43,968 nt of DNA from Clostridium sp. CAG:411 (GTDB lineage: Bacteria > Bacillota > Clostridia > Lachnospirales > Lachnospiraceae). The translations under genes were made by a program, and so were the position numbers. Below are positions 26,653-34,907 of the stretch, in pieces; positions within the stretch are counted from its first letter, which is position 1; each line of letters starts with the position of its first letter. Location of the stretch: assembly GCA_000437275.1 (NCBI GenBank), contig FR899696.1:23821-67788 (forward strand). Direction: 5' to 3'. The notes under the pieces are model-generated. The model ran no database searches, had not been told where the DNA came from, and worked only from the letters and a program-made list of their open reading frames with translations.

Positions 26653-27888
26653 CTATTCTTCTACCTCTGTTCCTGCTAAAAAACCAGTAGACCACGCTAT
26701 TTGTAAGTTAAATCCGCCTGTAAGTGCATCTAAATCAAGCACTTCACCTGCAAAATACACTCCTTTTACTTTGGTAGATTCCATTGTACTTGGATTAATT
26801 TCTTTTACTGACACACCACCTTGTGTAATAATGGCCTCGTTATATCCTCGTAAACATTCTACATGCAATTCTAAATTTTTAAGTAATGAAACTATTCTAT
26901 GCCGTTCTTCCTTTGTTACGGAATGAATCGGTTTATTAGGATCGATGCCACTCAATTCAATCATAACCGGAATCATTTTTTTAGGCAATAGCTTGTCCAA
27001 TCCATTTTTAAATTGTTTATTGGATATCTCCGAAAAATCACGTAACAGTCTTGCATCAAGCTGTTCTGCACTTAAAGCCGGTTTGCAATCAATTTGAAGT
27101 ACAATGTCCTGTTTTCCCATAAAAGGTGCCACATAACTACTTGCACTTAAAATCAACGGTCCACTAACTCCAAAGTGTGTAAACAACATTTCACCAAAGT
27201 TCTCATATATTTTTCTTTTTCCAGCATACACTCTTGCTGAAACGTTGCGGAGTGACAAGCCCTGCATTTGCTGTACATACTCTTCTTCTATCTGAAACGG
27301 AACTAATGCCTGCGACAGTTTTGTTACGGTATGTCCCATCTTTTTTGCAAAATGATACCCATCACCCGTAGAACCTGTGCTAGGATAAGATAGTCCTCCT
27401 GTTGCTACAATCACTGCCGCCGTATCGACTACTTCCTTTTTTCCATTTCTTTCTATTTCAATGGCTTTGATACCACTATCGTCTGTAATCAAATCCAGTA
27501 CCGTGGTATTCAAAAAAACTTTTACACCTAAATGTTGTAATTCTCTTTGCAATCCATTTATGACATCTGATGACTTGTCCGACAAAGGAAATACACGCTC
27601 TCCTCTCTCGATTTTTGTTTTTACACCCAATTCCTCAAAAAAAGAAATCGTCTGCATATTATCAAAGCCATAAAAAGCACTATATAAAAACTTATGGTTT
27701 GTCACCACATTGGCAAATAATTGTTCCATATCTGCCGCATTGGTAATATTGCATCTTCCCTTTCCAGTAATATATAGTTTTTTCCCCAGTTTTTCGTTTT
27801 TTTCAAACAACTGTACTTTATGTCCGTTTCTTGCCGCCATAATTGCAGCCATCATTCCAGCAGCACCGCCGCCTATTACTGAAATCAT
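26653..27888 (-). CDS. HI0933/BaiN-like flavoprotein (NAD(P)/FAD-dependent oxidoreductase)
   Basis: A 411-residue FAD protein of the HI0933 family. Dinucleotide-binding VIGGGAAGMMAAIMAA at the start, KLYITGKGRCNITNA, VIVATGGLSYPSTGSTGDGY and a C-terminal GVYFAGEVLDLDALTGGFNLQIAWSTG closing the FAD fold. Its substrate is not established for most members; BaiN in bile-acid metabolism is one characterised relative, but the housekeeping context (pgsA upstream, cmk downstream) points to a general role. It starts 2 bases after the pgsA stop. Confidence 0.9.
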   Translation of the reverse strand: MISVIGGGAAGMMAAIMAARNGHKVQLFEKNEKLGKKLYITGKGRCNITNAADMEQLFANVVTNHKFLYSAFYGFDNMQTISFFEELGVKTKIERGERVFPLSDKSSDVINGLQRELQHLGVKVFLNTTVLDLITDDSGIKAIEIERNGKKEVVDTAAVIVATGGLSYPSTGSTGDGYHFAKKMGHTVTKLSQALVPFQIEEEYVQQMQGLSLRNVSARVYAGKRKIYENFGEMLFTHFGVSGPLILSASSYVAPFMGKQDIVLQIDCKPALSAEQLDARLLRDFSEISNKQFKNGLDKLLPKKMIPVMIELSGIDPNKPIHSVTKEERHRIVSLLKNLELHVECLRGYNEAIITQGGVSVKEINPSTMESTKVKGVYFAGEVLDLDALTGGFNLQIAWSTGFLAGTEVEE

Positions 27889-27890
27889 AT

Positions 27891-28436
27891 TTACCTTGTC
27901 TCCTTCAACACATCTTTATTCTTTGCAATATAATCCACAAGGGAAATGACTGTAAATACTACAGACAAATAAATAAAGAACTGTTCTATATAATACATTG
28001 GCTTTCCAGCAAAATTGAAAATCAACAAAATAGACATAATCATCTGAGAGACTGTCTTAAATTTTCCCCAATAACTAGCTGCAATTACTACACCATTATC
28101 AGATGCAATCAAACGAAATCCACTAATTGTAAATTCTCTACAAATAATCACAATAGCTGCCCATGCTGGGAAATGCAATTCTGGTAACGTTACAAAACAA
28201 ATCAATGCAGAACATACCAATAATTTATCAGCCAATGGATCCATAAATTTTCCAAAATTTGTAACTAGATGATACTTTCTTGCTAGATAACCATCTAATG
28301 TATCTGTGATGCATGCGACGCAAAATATAGCACCCGCAATGTAATTGTGATATGGGATTGCATTCACAAGCATAAACACTACAAAAAATGGAATTAATAT
28401 TACACGTAACACGGTTATTTTATTTGGTAAATTCAT
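27891..28436 (-). CDS. pgsA: CDP-diacylglycerol--glycerol-3-phosphate 3-phosphatidyltransferase
   Basis: A 181-residue membrane enzyme making phosphatidylglycerol phosphate from CDP-diacylglycerol. The CDP-alcohol phosphotransferase motif D-x2-DG-x2-AR-x8-G-x3-D-x3-D is complete, from DTLDGYLAR to GKFMDPLAD, and about five hydrophobic segments are present. ATG at 28436 (MNLPNKITVLR) is the family start; a GTG at 28448 is less likely. It follows rimO by 83 bases. Confidence 0.94.
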   Translation of the reverse strand: MNLPNKITVLRVILIPFFVVFMLVNAIPYHNYIAGAIFCVACITDTLDGYLARKYHLVTNFGKFMDPLADKLLVCSALICFVTLPELHFPAWAAIVIICREFTISGFRLIASDNGVVIAASYWGKFKTVSQMIMSILLIFNFAGKPMYYIEQFFIYLSVVFTVISLVDYIAKNKDVLKETR

Positions 28437-28519
28437 TGTAACACCCACGTATAAACTTTATTCTGTTTACTACGTTTTCCTTCCTATTATTTTTTTACAA
28501 ACCTATTTTAGCACAAGAA

Positions 28520-29848
28520 TCAATCCCACACAACTTCACCGATCAAATCATATTCTTTCGCATCCGTAACCTGAACAGTAACCATCTCTCCTGACATTAA
28601 TTCATGCGAACAATTCACGAAAATATATCCATCTACATTTGGTGCATCTCGATAGGTTCTTCCTATAAACACATTTTCATCGGGCAATTTTCCTTCAATA
28701 AGAACCTCTACCTTTTGGTACAGTCTTTCTTCTGCTGTTTCAAATGCAATCTTTTGTTGCATTTCCATAATTTCATTTCTTCGTTGTTCTTTTACTTCTT
28801 CTGGAATTTGATCTGGGAAATTTGCTGCTGGAGTTCCCTCTTCTGGCGAATAGGTAAATACCCCAAGTCTGTCAAAACGCAATTTTTTAACAAATTCTAA
28901 CAACTCTTCATGCTGTTCTTGTGTCTCTCCAGGGAAACCACTAATTAGCGTCGTACGAAGACAAATTTCCGGAATTTCTTTTCTAAGCTTTTCTACAATA
29001 GAAATTAACTCTGCTTTATTTGTTCTTCTACCCATTCGTTTTAAGATACCGTCTGCTCCATGTTGAATTGGCATATCCAAATACTTACATATCTTTGGTT
29101 CCTCTTTTATAACCTGAATTAATTCATCCGTAATTTCTTCTGGATAACAATATAAAATTCGAATCCATTTTATTCCTGAAATCTCACACAACTTGCGCAA
29201 TAAAATTGGCAATGATTTTTTACCATAAATATCCTTGCCATACATCGTTGTTTCTTGTGCAACCAATATCAACTCTTCCACACCGTTTTCCGCTAATTGT
29301 GTCGCTTCCTTCAACAATTTTTCCATCGGAACACTTCGATAATCTCCACGAATCTCTGGAATAATGCAATATGTGCAGTGTTTGTCACAACCTTCTGCGA
29401 TTTTCAGATAAGAAAAATATCCACCTGTTGTGTTGATACGTTTTGTATCTACCAATGGCAAATAGTTTAAATCTTTATATTCTTCTGTTACTTTTCCCTG
29501 TAATGCTTCCTCTACCGCATCACAAATATCCTCGTAACTATTCGTTCCAAGAACCGCATCTACCTCTGGAATTTCCTTTCTGATCTCATCCTTATAACGT
29601 TGTGCCAAGCACCCAGTTACGATTAAAGCCTTTAAATTTCCATTTTTCTTTAATTCCGCCATCTCTAAAATGGTCGTAATACTTTCTTCCTTCGCATCAT
29701 TTATAAAACAGCAAGTATTTACTACGATTACATCTGCTTTTTGCTCATCATCCGTAATCTCGTACTGCTTTTCGCGAAGCAATCCTAACATCACTTCACT
29801 ATCCACCAGATTTTTATCGCATCCCAGGGAAACAAACAATATTTTCAT
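28520..29848 (-). CDS. rimO: Ribosomal protein S12 methylthiotransferase RimO
   Basis: A 442-residue radical SAM enzyme that adds a methylthio group to an aspartate of ribosomal protein S12. N-terminal cluster domain with VSLGCDKNLVDSE, NTCCFI and VTGCLAQRY; radical SAM CxxxCxxC as CDKHCTYC with IIPEIRGDYRS; and a C-terminal TRAM domain. ATG at 29848 is the family start (MKILFVSLGC). A longer frame through the leader (MHHLAFAERRIIT) exists but is only the 32-bp repeat read as codons. The gene usually follows ftsK in related genomes; here its upstream side is a cut surface-protein gene and no convincing promoter is visible. Confidence 0.95.
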   Translation of the reverse strand: MKILFVSLGCDKNLVDSEVMLGLLREKQYEITDDEQKADVIVVNTCCFINDAKEESITTILEMAELKKNGNLKALIVTGCLAQRYKDEIRKEIPEVDAVLGTNSYEDICDAVEEALQGKVTEEYKDLNYLPLVDTKRINTTGGYFSYLKIAEGCDKHCTYCIIPEIRGDYRSVPMEKLLKEATQLAENGVEELILVAQETTMYGKDIYGKKSLPILLRKLCEISGIKWIRILYCYPEEITDELIQVIKEEPKICKYLDMPIQHGADGILKRMGRRTNKAELISIVEKLRKEIPEICLRTTLISGFPGETQEQHEELLEFVKKLRFDRLGVFTYSPEEGTPAANFPDQIPEEVKEQRRNEIMEMQQKIAFETAEERLYQKVEVLIEGKLPDENVFIGRTYRDAPNVDGYIFVNCSHELMSGEMVTVQVTDAKEYDLIGEVVWD

Positions 29849-29877
29849 AGTTATAATCCGCCTTTCTGCGAAAGCCA
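29846..29877 (-). repeat. 32-bp direct repeat, copy A: leader ending at the rimO start codon
   Basis: On the minus strand this copy starts TGGCTTTCGCAG, contains the ribosome site AGAAAGGCGG and ends with ACTATG, the ATG being the rimO start. All 32 bases are identical to copy B at 43850-43881, in the same orientation. Identity stops immediately outside on both sides. GGCTTTC and GAAAGGC can form a small hairpin (6 of 7 pairs) that includes the ribosome site. Confidence 0.95.
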
Positions 29878-31452
29878 GGTGGTGCACATGGAGAGGTTAC
29901 AGGAAGTATCAACTTCAATGAACAGTATGCAACAGTAAGTGGTGTAAAAGATAATAGTGATGCTTTTGCAGAGAGAAATCATTGGTATGTAACAGATGAC
30001 CATATCAAGACAAATGTAAAGGCTAATTTTTCTTCAGAATTGATTAAGTCTTTAAAAAATACATCTTCTTCTCATACTTTGACAATGTTCTATATGGAAA
30101 GAGGAAAGATTGAGTCAAATATGAAGGTTAATTTTAACCTTCCACAGCCAAATAGTTTAACATTGACAAATCAGATTGATATTAGTAATGTAAATGATGC
30201 TTTAAAACCAGCTACAAAAGAGCAGACAAAGAAAGATATCTTTAGTTACAATGTAAATGATAATGATATGGATAAGAAAGATACTCCATTATTAAAAGAT
30301 GAGGAACAGACTACTTATACAGATCAGTTTACAACAGGAGATACGCTGGATATTACAGAAACCGGTCTTACAAATGACGGAAGAGTATTAAAAGATTTGT
30401 ACACTACATCATGGGATTTAAATGATGAAAAGGAACAGATTAGTAATAGTGAAAACAGAGATGATTATGTGACATCGGATGATAGAAGCAAAAAGGATGG
30501 TACATTCTTATTCCAGAATCAGAGTGATGCACCTACAACAAATCTTACTGTAAACTATTACAACAAAGTTTTAGTTGGGGATTTGGTAATCGGAAAAGAC
30601 CTCACAGATGATGCAAAATATGAAAATCAGGAATTTAATTTCCAGGTAACATTTAGCGATGTCTTTGGCGGTTCTTCTAAGGCAGAGGCTTATTCTGGTG
30701 ATTATTATGTAACATATAAAGATGGTACTTCAGAAAAGAAGACAACAAAGAGTGGAAACATTACATTAAAAGCACATGAAGTAGCAACTATTACAGGTGT
30801 TCCAGTTCAGACAAAGTATGAAGTAAAAGAGCTTGCAGATGCGTCTGGTAAGTACGTGTTATCTACAGTCAATAAATATAATGATACATATACAGATAAG
30901 GTTGCAGCAGGTACTATTTCACAGGATAGAGAGAAGAACTACTATACATTTGTGAATGCTAGAGTAGAGGAACCGACACCAGAGCCAACAAAAGAGCCAA
31001 CGCCGGCTCCAACGACACCAGCAGCAGTTACAGCGGAGCCAACAAAGGAGCCAACGCCAGAACCAACTGCGAAGCCAACCGTAGAGCCTACAATGATACC
31101 AACCGTAGTACCAACGGTAGAGCCAACTGTGGAACCTACAGATACTCCAAAGCCAATTACTCCAGCGGATGTGAATACACCGGAGCCAATTGTGGACACA
31201 CCGGAACCAACGGTAGAACCAACAGAGGAACCTCAGGTGATTGATGAGACACCAGAAGTTCCAAATGTTCCAGTAAAGACAACAAAACCTACGAAAGAAC
31301 CAGTGGTAGAGGTGGAACCAGATATCCCATCTTCTACACCAAAAACAGGAGATCATACAAATCTGTTCTTCTGGTTAATGAGTGTTGTAGTTTCAGCAGG
31401 TGCTGTAATATTAACTGGAAAAGATATTTTCTTTAAGAAAAAAGAAAAATAA
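29878..31452 (+). pseudogene. 5'-truncated sortase-anchored surface protein gene (Cna-B/pilin-type)
   Basis: The frame is open from the edge of the 32-bp repeat (stop at 29854-29856 inside it) and reads coherently from GGAHGEVTGSINF onward, with no start codon carrying a ribosome site; TTG at 30040 is the first candidate and has none. About 524 codons remain: FYMERGKIESNMKVNF, resembling large Lachnospiraceae adhesins; a Spy0128/Cna-B-like beta domain (30560-30960); a Pro-Glu-Thr-rich stalk (30970-31330); the sortase motif TPKTGD, a hydrophobic helix and KKKEK tail. Signal peptide and N-terminal domains are missing, so it cannot be exported as is. It could be a silent cassette rather than a dead gene. 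Confidence 0.8.
30982..31058 (+). repeat. Imperfect repeats in the Pro-Glu-Thr stalk
   Basis: Two 23-base copies at 30982-31004 and 31036-31058 (one mismatch) each begin GAGCCAACAAA, within a longer series of EPT/KPT codons extending to about 31330. This is a low-complexity stalk that could change length by slippage or recombination. Confidence 0.75.
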
Positions 31453-31468
31453 AAACACATTAGTTTTG

Positions 31469-31510
31469 AAAAGGAAGCCTATTGCTTGTATGAGAGCTAG
31501 GCTTCCTTTT
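31469..31510 (+). terminator. Rho-independent terminator after the surface-protein gene
   Basis: A perfect 13-bp stem (AAAAGGAAGCCTA / TAGGCTTCCTTTT) followed by T on the plus strand. Confidence 0.88.
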
Positions 31511-31647
31511 TCTATAGTGAAATTATATGGAAGGTGAAAATGTATATAAGTACGTTCAAAAGGAAGTTGCTGTTTTTGAGGTAGAAATTTTAGAGAAAAA
31601 ATACCTACAACACGTTTTGTGAACAGGATGAAAGGATATGTTATTTC
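31511..31647 (+). other. Non-coding stretch upstream of the flagellar promoters
   Basis: This part of the 361-base gap holds one short frame (31527-31622, 31 codons, MEGENVYKYVQKEV...) without a ribosome site. I see no repeat or RNA gene. The rest of the gap carries the terminator before it and two promoters after it. Confidence 0.4.
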
Positions 31648-31676
31648 TTGTAATATATTGCAGAATGATGTATAAT
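31648..31676 (+). promoter_or_regulatory. Predicted sigma-A promoter upstream of flgF
   Basis: TTGTAA (31648-31653) and TATAAT (31671-31676) with a 17-base spacer, about 145 bases before the flgF start. Confidence 0.65.
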
Positions 31677-31731
31677 GTTAAGTATATATGTGAAGAAGCG
31701 TAGAGAAAAATTACTTTTTTGGATATTAATG

Positions 31732-31758
31732 TAATGTTTTTAGAAAAAAGTACGATAT
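31732..31758 (+). promoter_or_regulatory. Possible sigma-D (sigma-28) flagellar promoter
   Basis: TAAT, 15 bases, TACGATAT resembles the motility sigma factor consensus TAAA-N15-GCCGATAT at 3 of 4 and 6 of 8 positions with exact spacing, and lies 67 bases before flgF. Confidence 0.5.
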
Positions 31759-31825
31759 ATCAAATGATGGAATAGGGTGAATCTGCACGGACGCAGAAAA
31801 AAACAGGAAAGGGATGAGAGGAAAG

Positions 31826-32599
31826 ATGGTAAGAGGGCTGTACACAGCATATACAGGCATGGTGAATGAACAGAAGAGATTGGACGTAATTTCAAATAAC
31901 CTTGCGAATTCGGCAACAGTAGGATACAAAACAGAGCGTGTAGCCAATCAGGCATTTGATGATGTATTGACTGTGAAAATTAGAGATAATTCTACAGGTT
32001 ATTGTAATCAGGCGATTGGAGATATGTCTTTAGGCGTAAAAATCGGAGAGACATATACCGACTATAGTCAGGGCGCATTTGTAGAGACTGGAAATACCTT
32101 TGATTTGGCGATTGATGGACAGGGATTTTTTACATTACGTTGCCCTACAAAGGATGGAAACAGTGTAACAAGATATACTAGAAATAGTTGTTTTAAAATG
32201 ACACAGGACGGTTATGTGGTAGATGTAAATGGAAACCATTTGCAAGGTTCAAGTGGAGATATTCAGGTGCCAGTGGATGCAACGATCACAATAGACAGTG
32301 CAGGTGCTATCTATGCCAATGGTGAGTATGTAGATACATTAACTATGACAGATTTTGAAGACTATGATTACATTGAAAAATATGGAGATAACTTATATCA
32401 GGTGGTAGATGGTGCTACAGAAAAAGCTGCTACTTGTTATATCAATCAGGGGTATACAGAACAATCAAATGTAAATGTAGTATCGGAAATGGTAGATATG
32501 ATTACAGTGACTCGTGCATATGAAGCTGGGCAAAAAGTTATGCAAACGGTAGATGGTATGTTGGATGCATCCTGCAATTCAATTGGACGCATTTCCTAA
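31826..32599 (+). CDS. flgF: Flagellar basal-body rod protein FlgF/FlhO-like
   Basis: A 257-residue exported rod component. The N-terminal flagellar rod signature is present (MVRGLYTAYTGM, RLDVISNNLANSATVGYK), the central region has FDLAIDGQGFFTL, and the C-terminal helix (SNVNVVSEMVDMITVTRAYEAGQKVMQ) completes the Flg family fold. It secretes through the flagellar type III apparatus. ATG at 31826 gives the family start; an ATG at 31814 would add four residues. It precedes flgG by 41 bases. Confidence 0.9.
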   Translation: MVRGLYTAYTGMVNEQKRLDVISNNLANSATVGYKTERVANQAFDDVLTVKIRDNSTGYCNQAIGDMSLGVKIGETYTDYSQGAFVETGNTFDLAIDGQGFFTLRCPTKDGNSVTRYTRNSCFKMTQDGYVVDVNGNHLQGSSGDIQVPVDATITIDSAGAIYANGEYVDTLTMTDFEDYDYIEKYGDNLYQVVDGATEKAATCYINQGYTEQSNVNVVSEMVDMITVTRAYEAGQKVMQTVDGMLDASCNSIGRIS

Positions 32600-32640
32600 T
32601 TAGAGATGATCGGTAATTGATATAGAAAAGGAGGAAGAAT

Positions 32641-33456
32641 ATGTTACGTTCATTATGGACCGCTGCTTCAGGAATGAAAGCGCAACAGACAAATGTAGAT
32701 ACGATAGCAAATAACTTAGCAAATATAAATACAACAGGTTATAAGACAGAAAAAGTGGAGTTTCAGTCTTTGCTTTATCAGACAATTCAGGGAACTACTT
32801 ATGATAGTGAGGGTGATGTTAAGCCAATCCCGGCACAGGTAGGACTTGGTGTAAAGAGTGGAGCAATTACATCACAGTTTACACAAGGTATTCTAACTGC
32901 TACAGAAGGAAACTTTGATTTTGCCATTGAGGGTAATGGATTTTTCCAGGTGCAGCTTCCAGATGGTAGTGTAGGATACACAAGAGGTGGTGCGCTACAG
33001 ATGGCAATTGATACCGATGGAATTACATTGGCAACCGCGGAGGGATATCCGATTTTAGATATAAACGGACAAAAGGTTAATATCCCAGCTACTTATAATA
33101 GCGCATTGATCTCTGTGGATACAGCAGGTAATCTTTATTATCCTGATGCAAGTAATAATTTACAGCCAATTGGCGTACAGATTGGATTAGTACAGTTTAA
33201 CAATCCTGCAGGTCTAACAAAAGCCTCAAATAGTATTTTTAAAGAATCAGAAGCATCTGGAACACCAAGACTTGAAGTTACAGATGGAAATTTAAAAAAG
33301 AGTTTGATACATCAGAAATATTTAGAAGGTTCTAATGTATCTGCAGCAGACGAGATGGTAAATTTGATTGTTGCACAGAGAGCATATGAGATGAATTCTA
33401 AGGCAATTACCGCTTCAGATGAAATGTTACAGCAGGCAAACAATCTTCGTAGATAA
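32641..33456 (+). CDS. flgG: Flagellar distal rod protein FlgG (FlhP-like)
   Basis: A 271-residue exported rod protein. MLRSLWTAASGMKAQQ, VDTIANNLANINTTGYK at the start, FDFAIEGNGFFQV in the middle and EGSNVSAADEMVNLIVAQRAYEMNSKAI at the end are characteristic. It is preceded by AAAGGAGG and followed after 16 bases by a FlgJ-like gene. The flgF-flgG pair corresponds to flhO-flhP of Bacillus. Confidence 0.94.
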   Translation: MLRSLWTAASGMKAQQTNVDTIANNLANINTTGYKTEKVEFQSLLYQTIQGTTYDSEGDVKPIPAQVGLGVKSGAITSQFTQGILTATEGNFDFAIEGNGFFQVQLPDGSVGYTRGGALQMAIDTDGITLATAEGYPILDINGQKVNIPATYNSALISVDTAGNLYYPDASNNLQPIGVQIGLVQFNNPAGLTKASNSIFKESEASGTPRLEVTDGNLKKSLIHQKYLEGSNVSAADEMVNLIVAQRAYEMNSKAITASDEMLQQANNLRR

Positions 33457-33472
33457 TAGAGGAGGAAATTAA

Positions 33473-33832
33473 ATGAGTGTAATTTCAGGATTGAGTGGAT
33501 ATGATCATGGCTCTATTTATGGAACAGACACCAGTCAGGTTTCTGGCAGCACATCTGCAAATGCATTGAAGTCTACATTAACAGATTCGGATTTAAAAAA
33601 TGCAACAGATGAAGAATTGATGGATGTCTGCAAAAGTTTTGAATCCTATTTTATTGAGCAAATTATGAAAGAAGCGAAAAAAACAGTAAAGTCGGATGAG
33701 GACGAGGAAAATTCATATATGCAGTATTTTGGAGATACTTTGATACAGGAATATGCAGAAATTGTAAGTGATCAGAGCAATTTGGGGATTGCGCAGTCAT
33801 TATATGAATCAATGAAAAGAAACGGTATATAA
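33473..33832 (+). CDS. FlgJ-like rod-binding protein (no hydrolase domain)
   Basis: A 119-residue protein whose central part (DVCKSFESYFIEQIMKEAKKT, then YMQYFGDTLIQEYAEIVSDQ and GIAQSLYESM) matches the N-terminal rod-binding domain of FlgJ. The peptidoglycan hydrolase half of proteobacterial FlgJ is absent, which is normal in Gram-positive bacteria. It likely assists rod assembly together with FlgF and FlgG upstream. AGAGGAGG precedes the ATG, and a terminator follows. Confidence 0.85.
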   Translation: MSVISGLSGYDHGSIYGTDTSQVSGSTSANALKSTLTDSDLKNATDEELMDVCKSFESYFIEQIMKEAKKTVKSDEDEENSYMQYFGDTLIQEYAEIVSDQSNLGIAQSLYESMKRNGI

Positions 33833-33840
33833 GAAGAGAC

Positions 33841-33886
33841 AAAAGGGGAGCTACTTTAGGAAAGAAAATAAAGAAGTTCCCTTTTT
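33841..33886 (+). terminator. Rho-independent terminator after the flagellar rod genes
   Basis: Imperfect stem between AAAAGGGGAGCTACTT (33841 on) and AAGAAGTTCCCTTTTT (33871-33886), ending in T. Confidence 0.7.
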
Positions 33887-33905
33887 ATTTGTACAAGTAA
33901 TAAGT

Positions 33906-34836
33906 AAAGTTCTACGCTTGTATGACTTCGTGGTCATTATAAACGGTCAAGAGTATTACAATCATCTGAAAAAATGGTTGGACTGGAAAAAGCAACAAGT
34001 ATTTACTTCTTGTATATTAGAAAAAGAAATCCTTGTAAATACAGAAGTTGTTATGTTTGAAGGAACAGGGAGTAACAAGACTTAGCATGGGTGTGCAAAG
34101 TATGTGCCAAGAAGAACTTGACATTTTGCATCGAAGACATTCTGTTGAGGATGTGGAACGGGCGATCGAAGCAATCAAGCGGGTTGGTTTTCCCTGTGTA
34201 AATTTGGATATTATTTATGGCATCCCAGGGCAAACGATACAAAGTCTTAAAAATACCTCGGATCGTATATTATCTTATGATGTGGAAGAAGTATTTGTCT
34301 ATCCATTGTATATTAAAAGGGATACTTGGTTGTATCAAAACAAGGTTGTTCAAAATGCAAAGACAGAGGAGTTGTATCGTTTTGTTCAAGAGTATTTGCA
34401 GAGACATGGCTACCAAGGACTTTCTATGAGAAGATTTGTAAAACGAGCAGGAAAAATGGGAAGCTGTGGTTTTGAGAATATCATATCCATTGGATGTGGG
34501 GGTAGAAGTTATATTGGAAATATACATTTTTGTACACCATACCAGGTGTTGCAAAAGGACTGTAGAAAACAGTTAGCGTACTATCTTAGAAAACAAGATT
34601 ATACGCAAATTGAAAATGGATTTCTTTTAAAGGAAGAAGAACAGCGACGACGATATAGTATAAAGAATTTGCTGTTTGCCTCTGGATTGGATAAAGCAGA
34701 ATATAAGATGTTGTTTGGAGGGGAGTTTTTTGCTGGCTTTTCCATGGTTTCAGATTGGATTAAGCAGGGATATGTAAAAGAATATGCAAATAAATTGCTA
34801 CTTACTTGCAAAGCATGTAGTATCGTGGTACTATAA
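33906..34836 (+). pseudogene. Decayed HemN-like radical SAM gene (STM4012-like)
   Basis: The main frame (34048-34836, 262 codons) starts at TTG without a ribosome site and begins in mid-domain with EQGVTRLSMGVQSM, followed by NLDIIYGIPGQT and the C-terminal EEQRRRYSIKNLLFASGLDKAEY seen in STM4012-type radical SAM proteins. The CxxxCxxC cluster motif is missing. Upstream, frame 3 reads INGQEYYNHLKKWLDW (near 33939-33986) and frame 2 continues LEKATSIYF, then NPCKYRSCYV, which looks like a broken PFCxxxCxxC site. An internal deletion of about 90 codons plus a frameshift is the simplest reading. Activity is not expected. The relation to STM4012 is from memory and moderate in certainty. Confidence 0.65.
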
Positions 34837-34907
34837 AAATAATAAAGAAAAGAGTTTGGAATTATAGTATGTAAAATGTGCATAGGATAGAGGAAAGAGA
34901 GGATATT

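Noticed and set aside
29849..29887. Longer RimO N-terminus (MHHLAFAERRIIT...)
   Set aside because: RimO proteins start at MKILFVSLGC, and the extra residues come from the 32-bp repeat that contains the ribosome site.
30919..31356. Long minus-strand frames rich in Trp, Cys, Arg, or in Gly, Ser, Val, opposite the surface-protein stalk
   Set aside because: They are antisense images of the Pro-Glu-Thr codon repeats, with no ribosome site and abnormal composition.
31527..31622. 31-codon frame MEGENVYKYVQKEV... after the surface-protein terminator
   Set aside because: No ribosome site and no recognisable family. It may be a remnant but cannot be supported as a gene.
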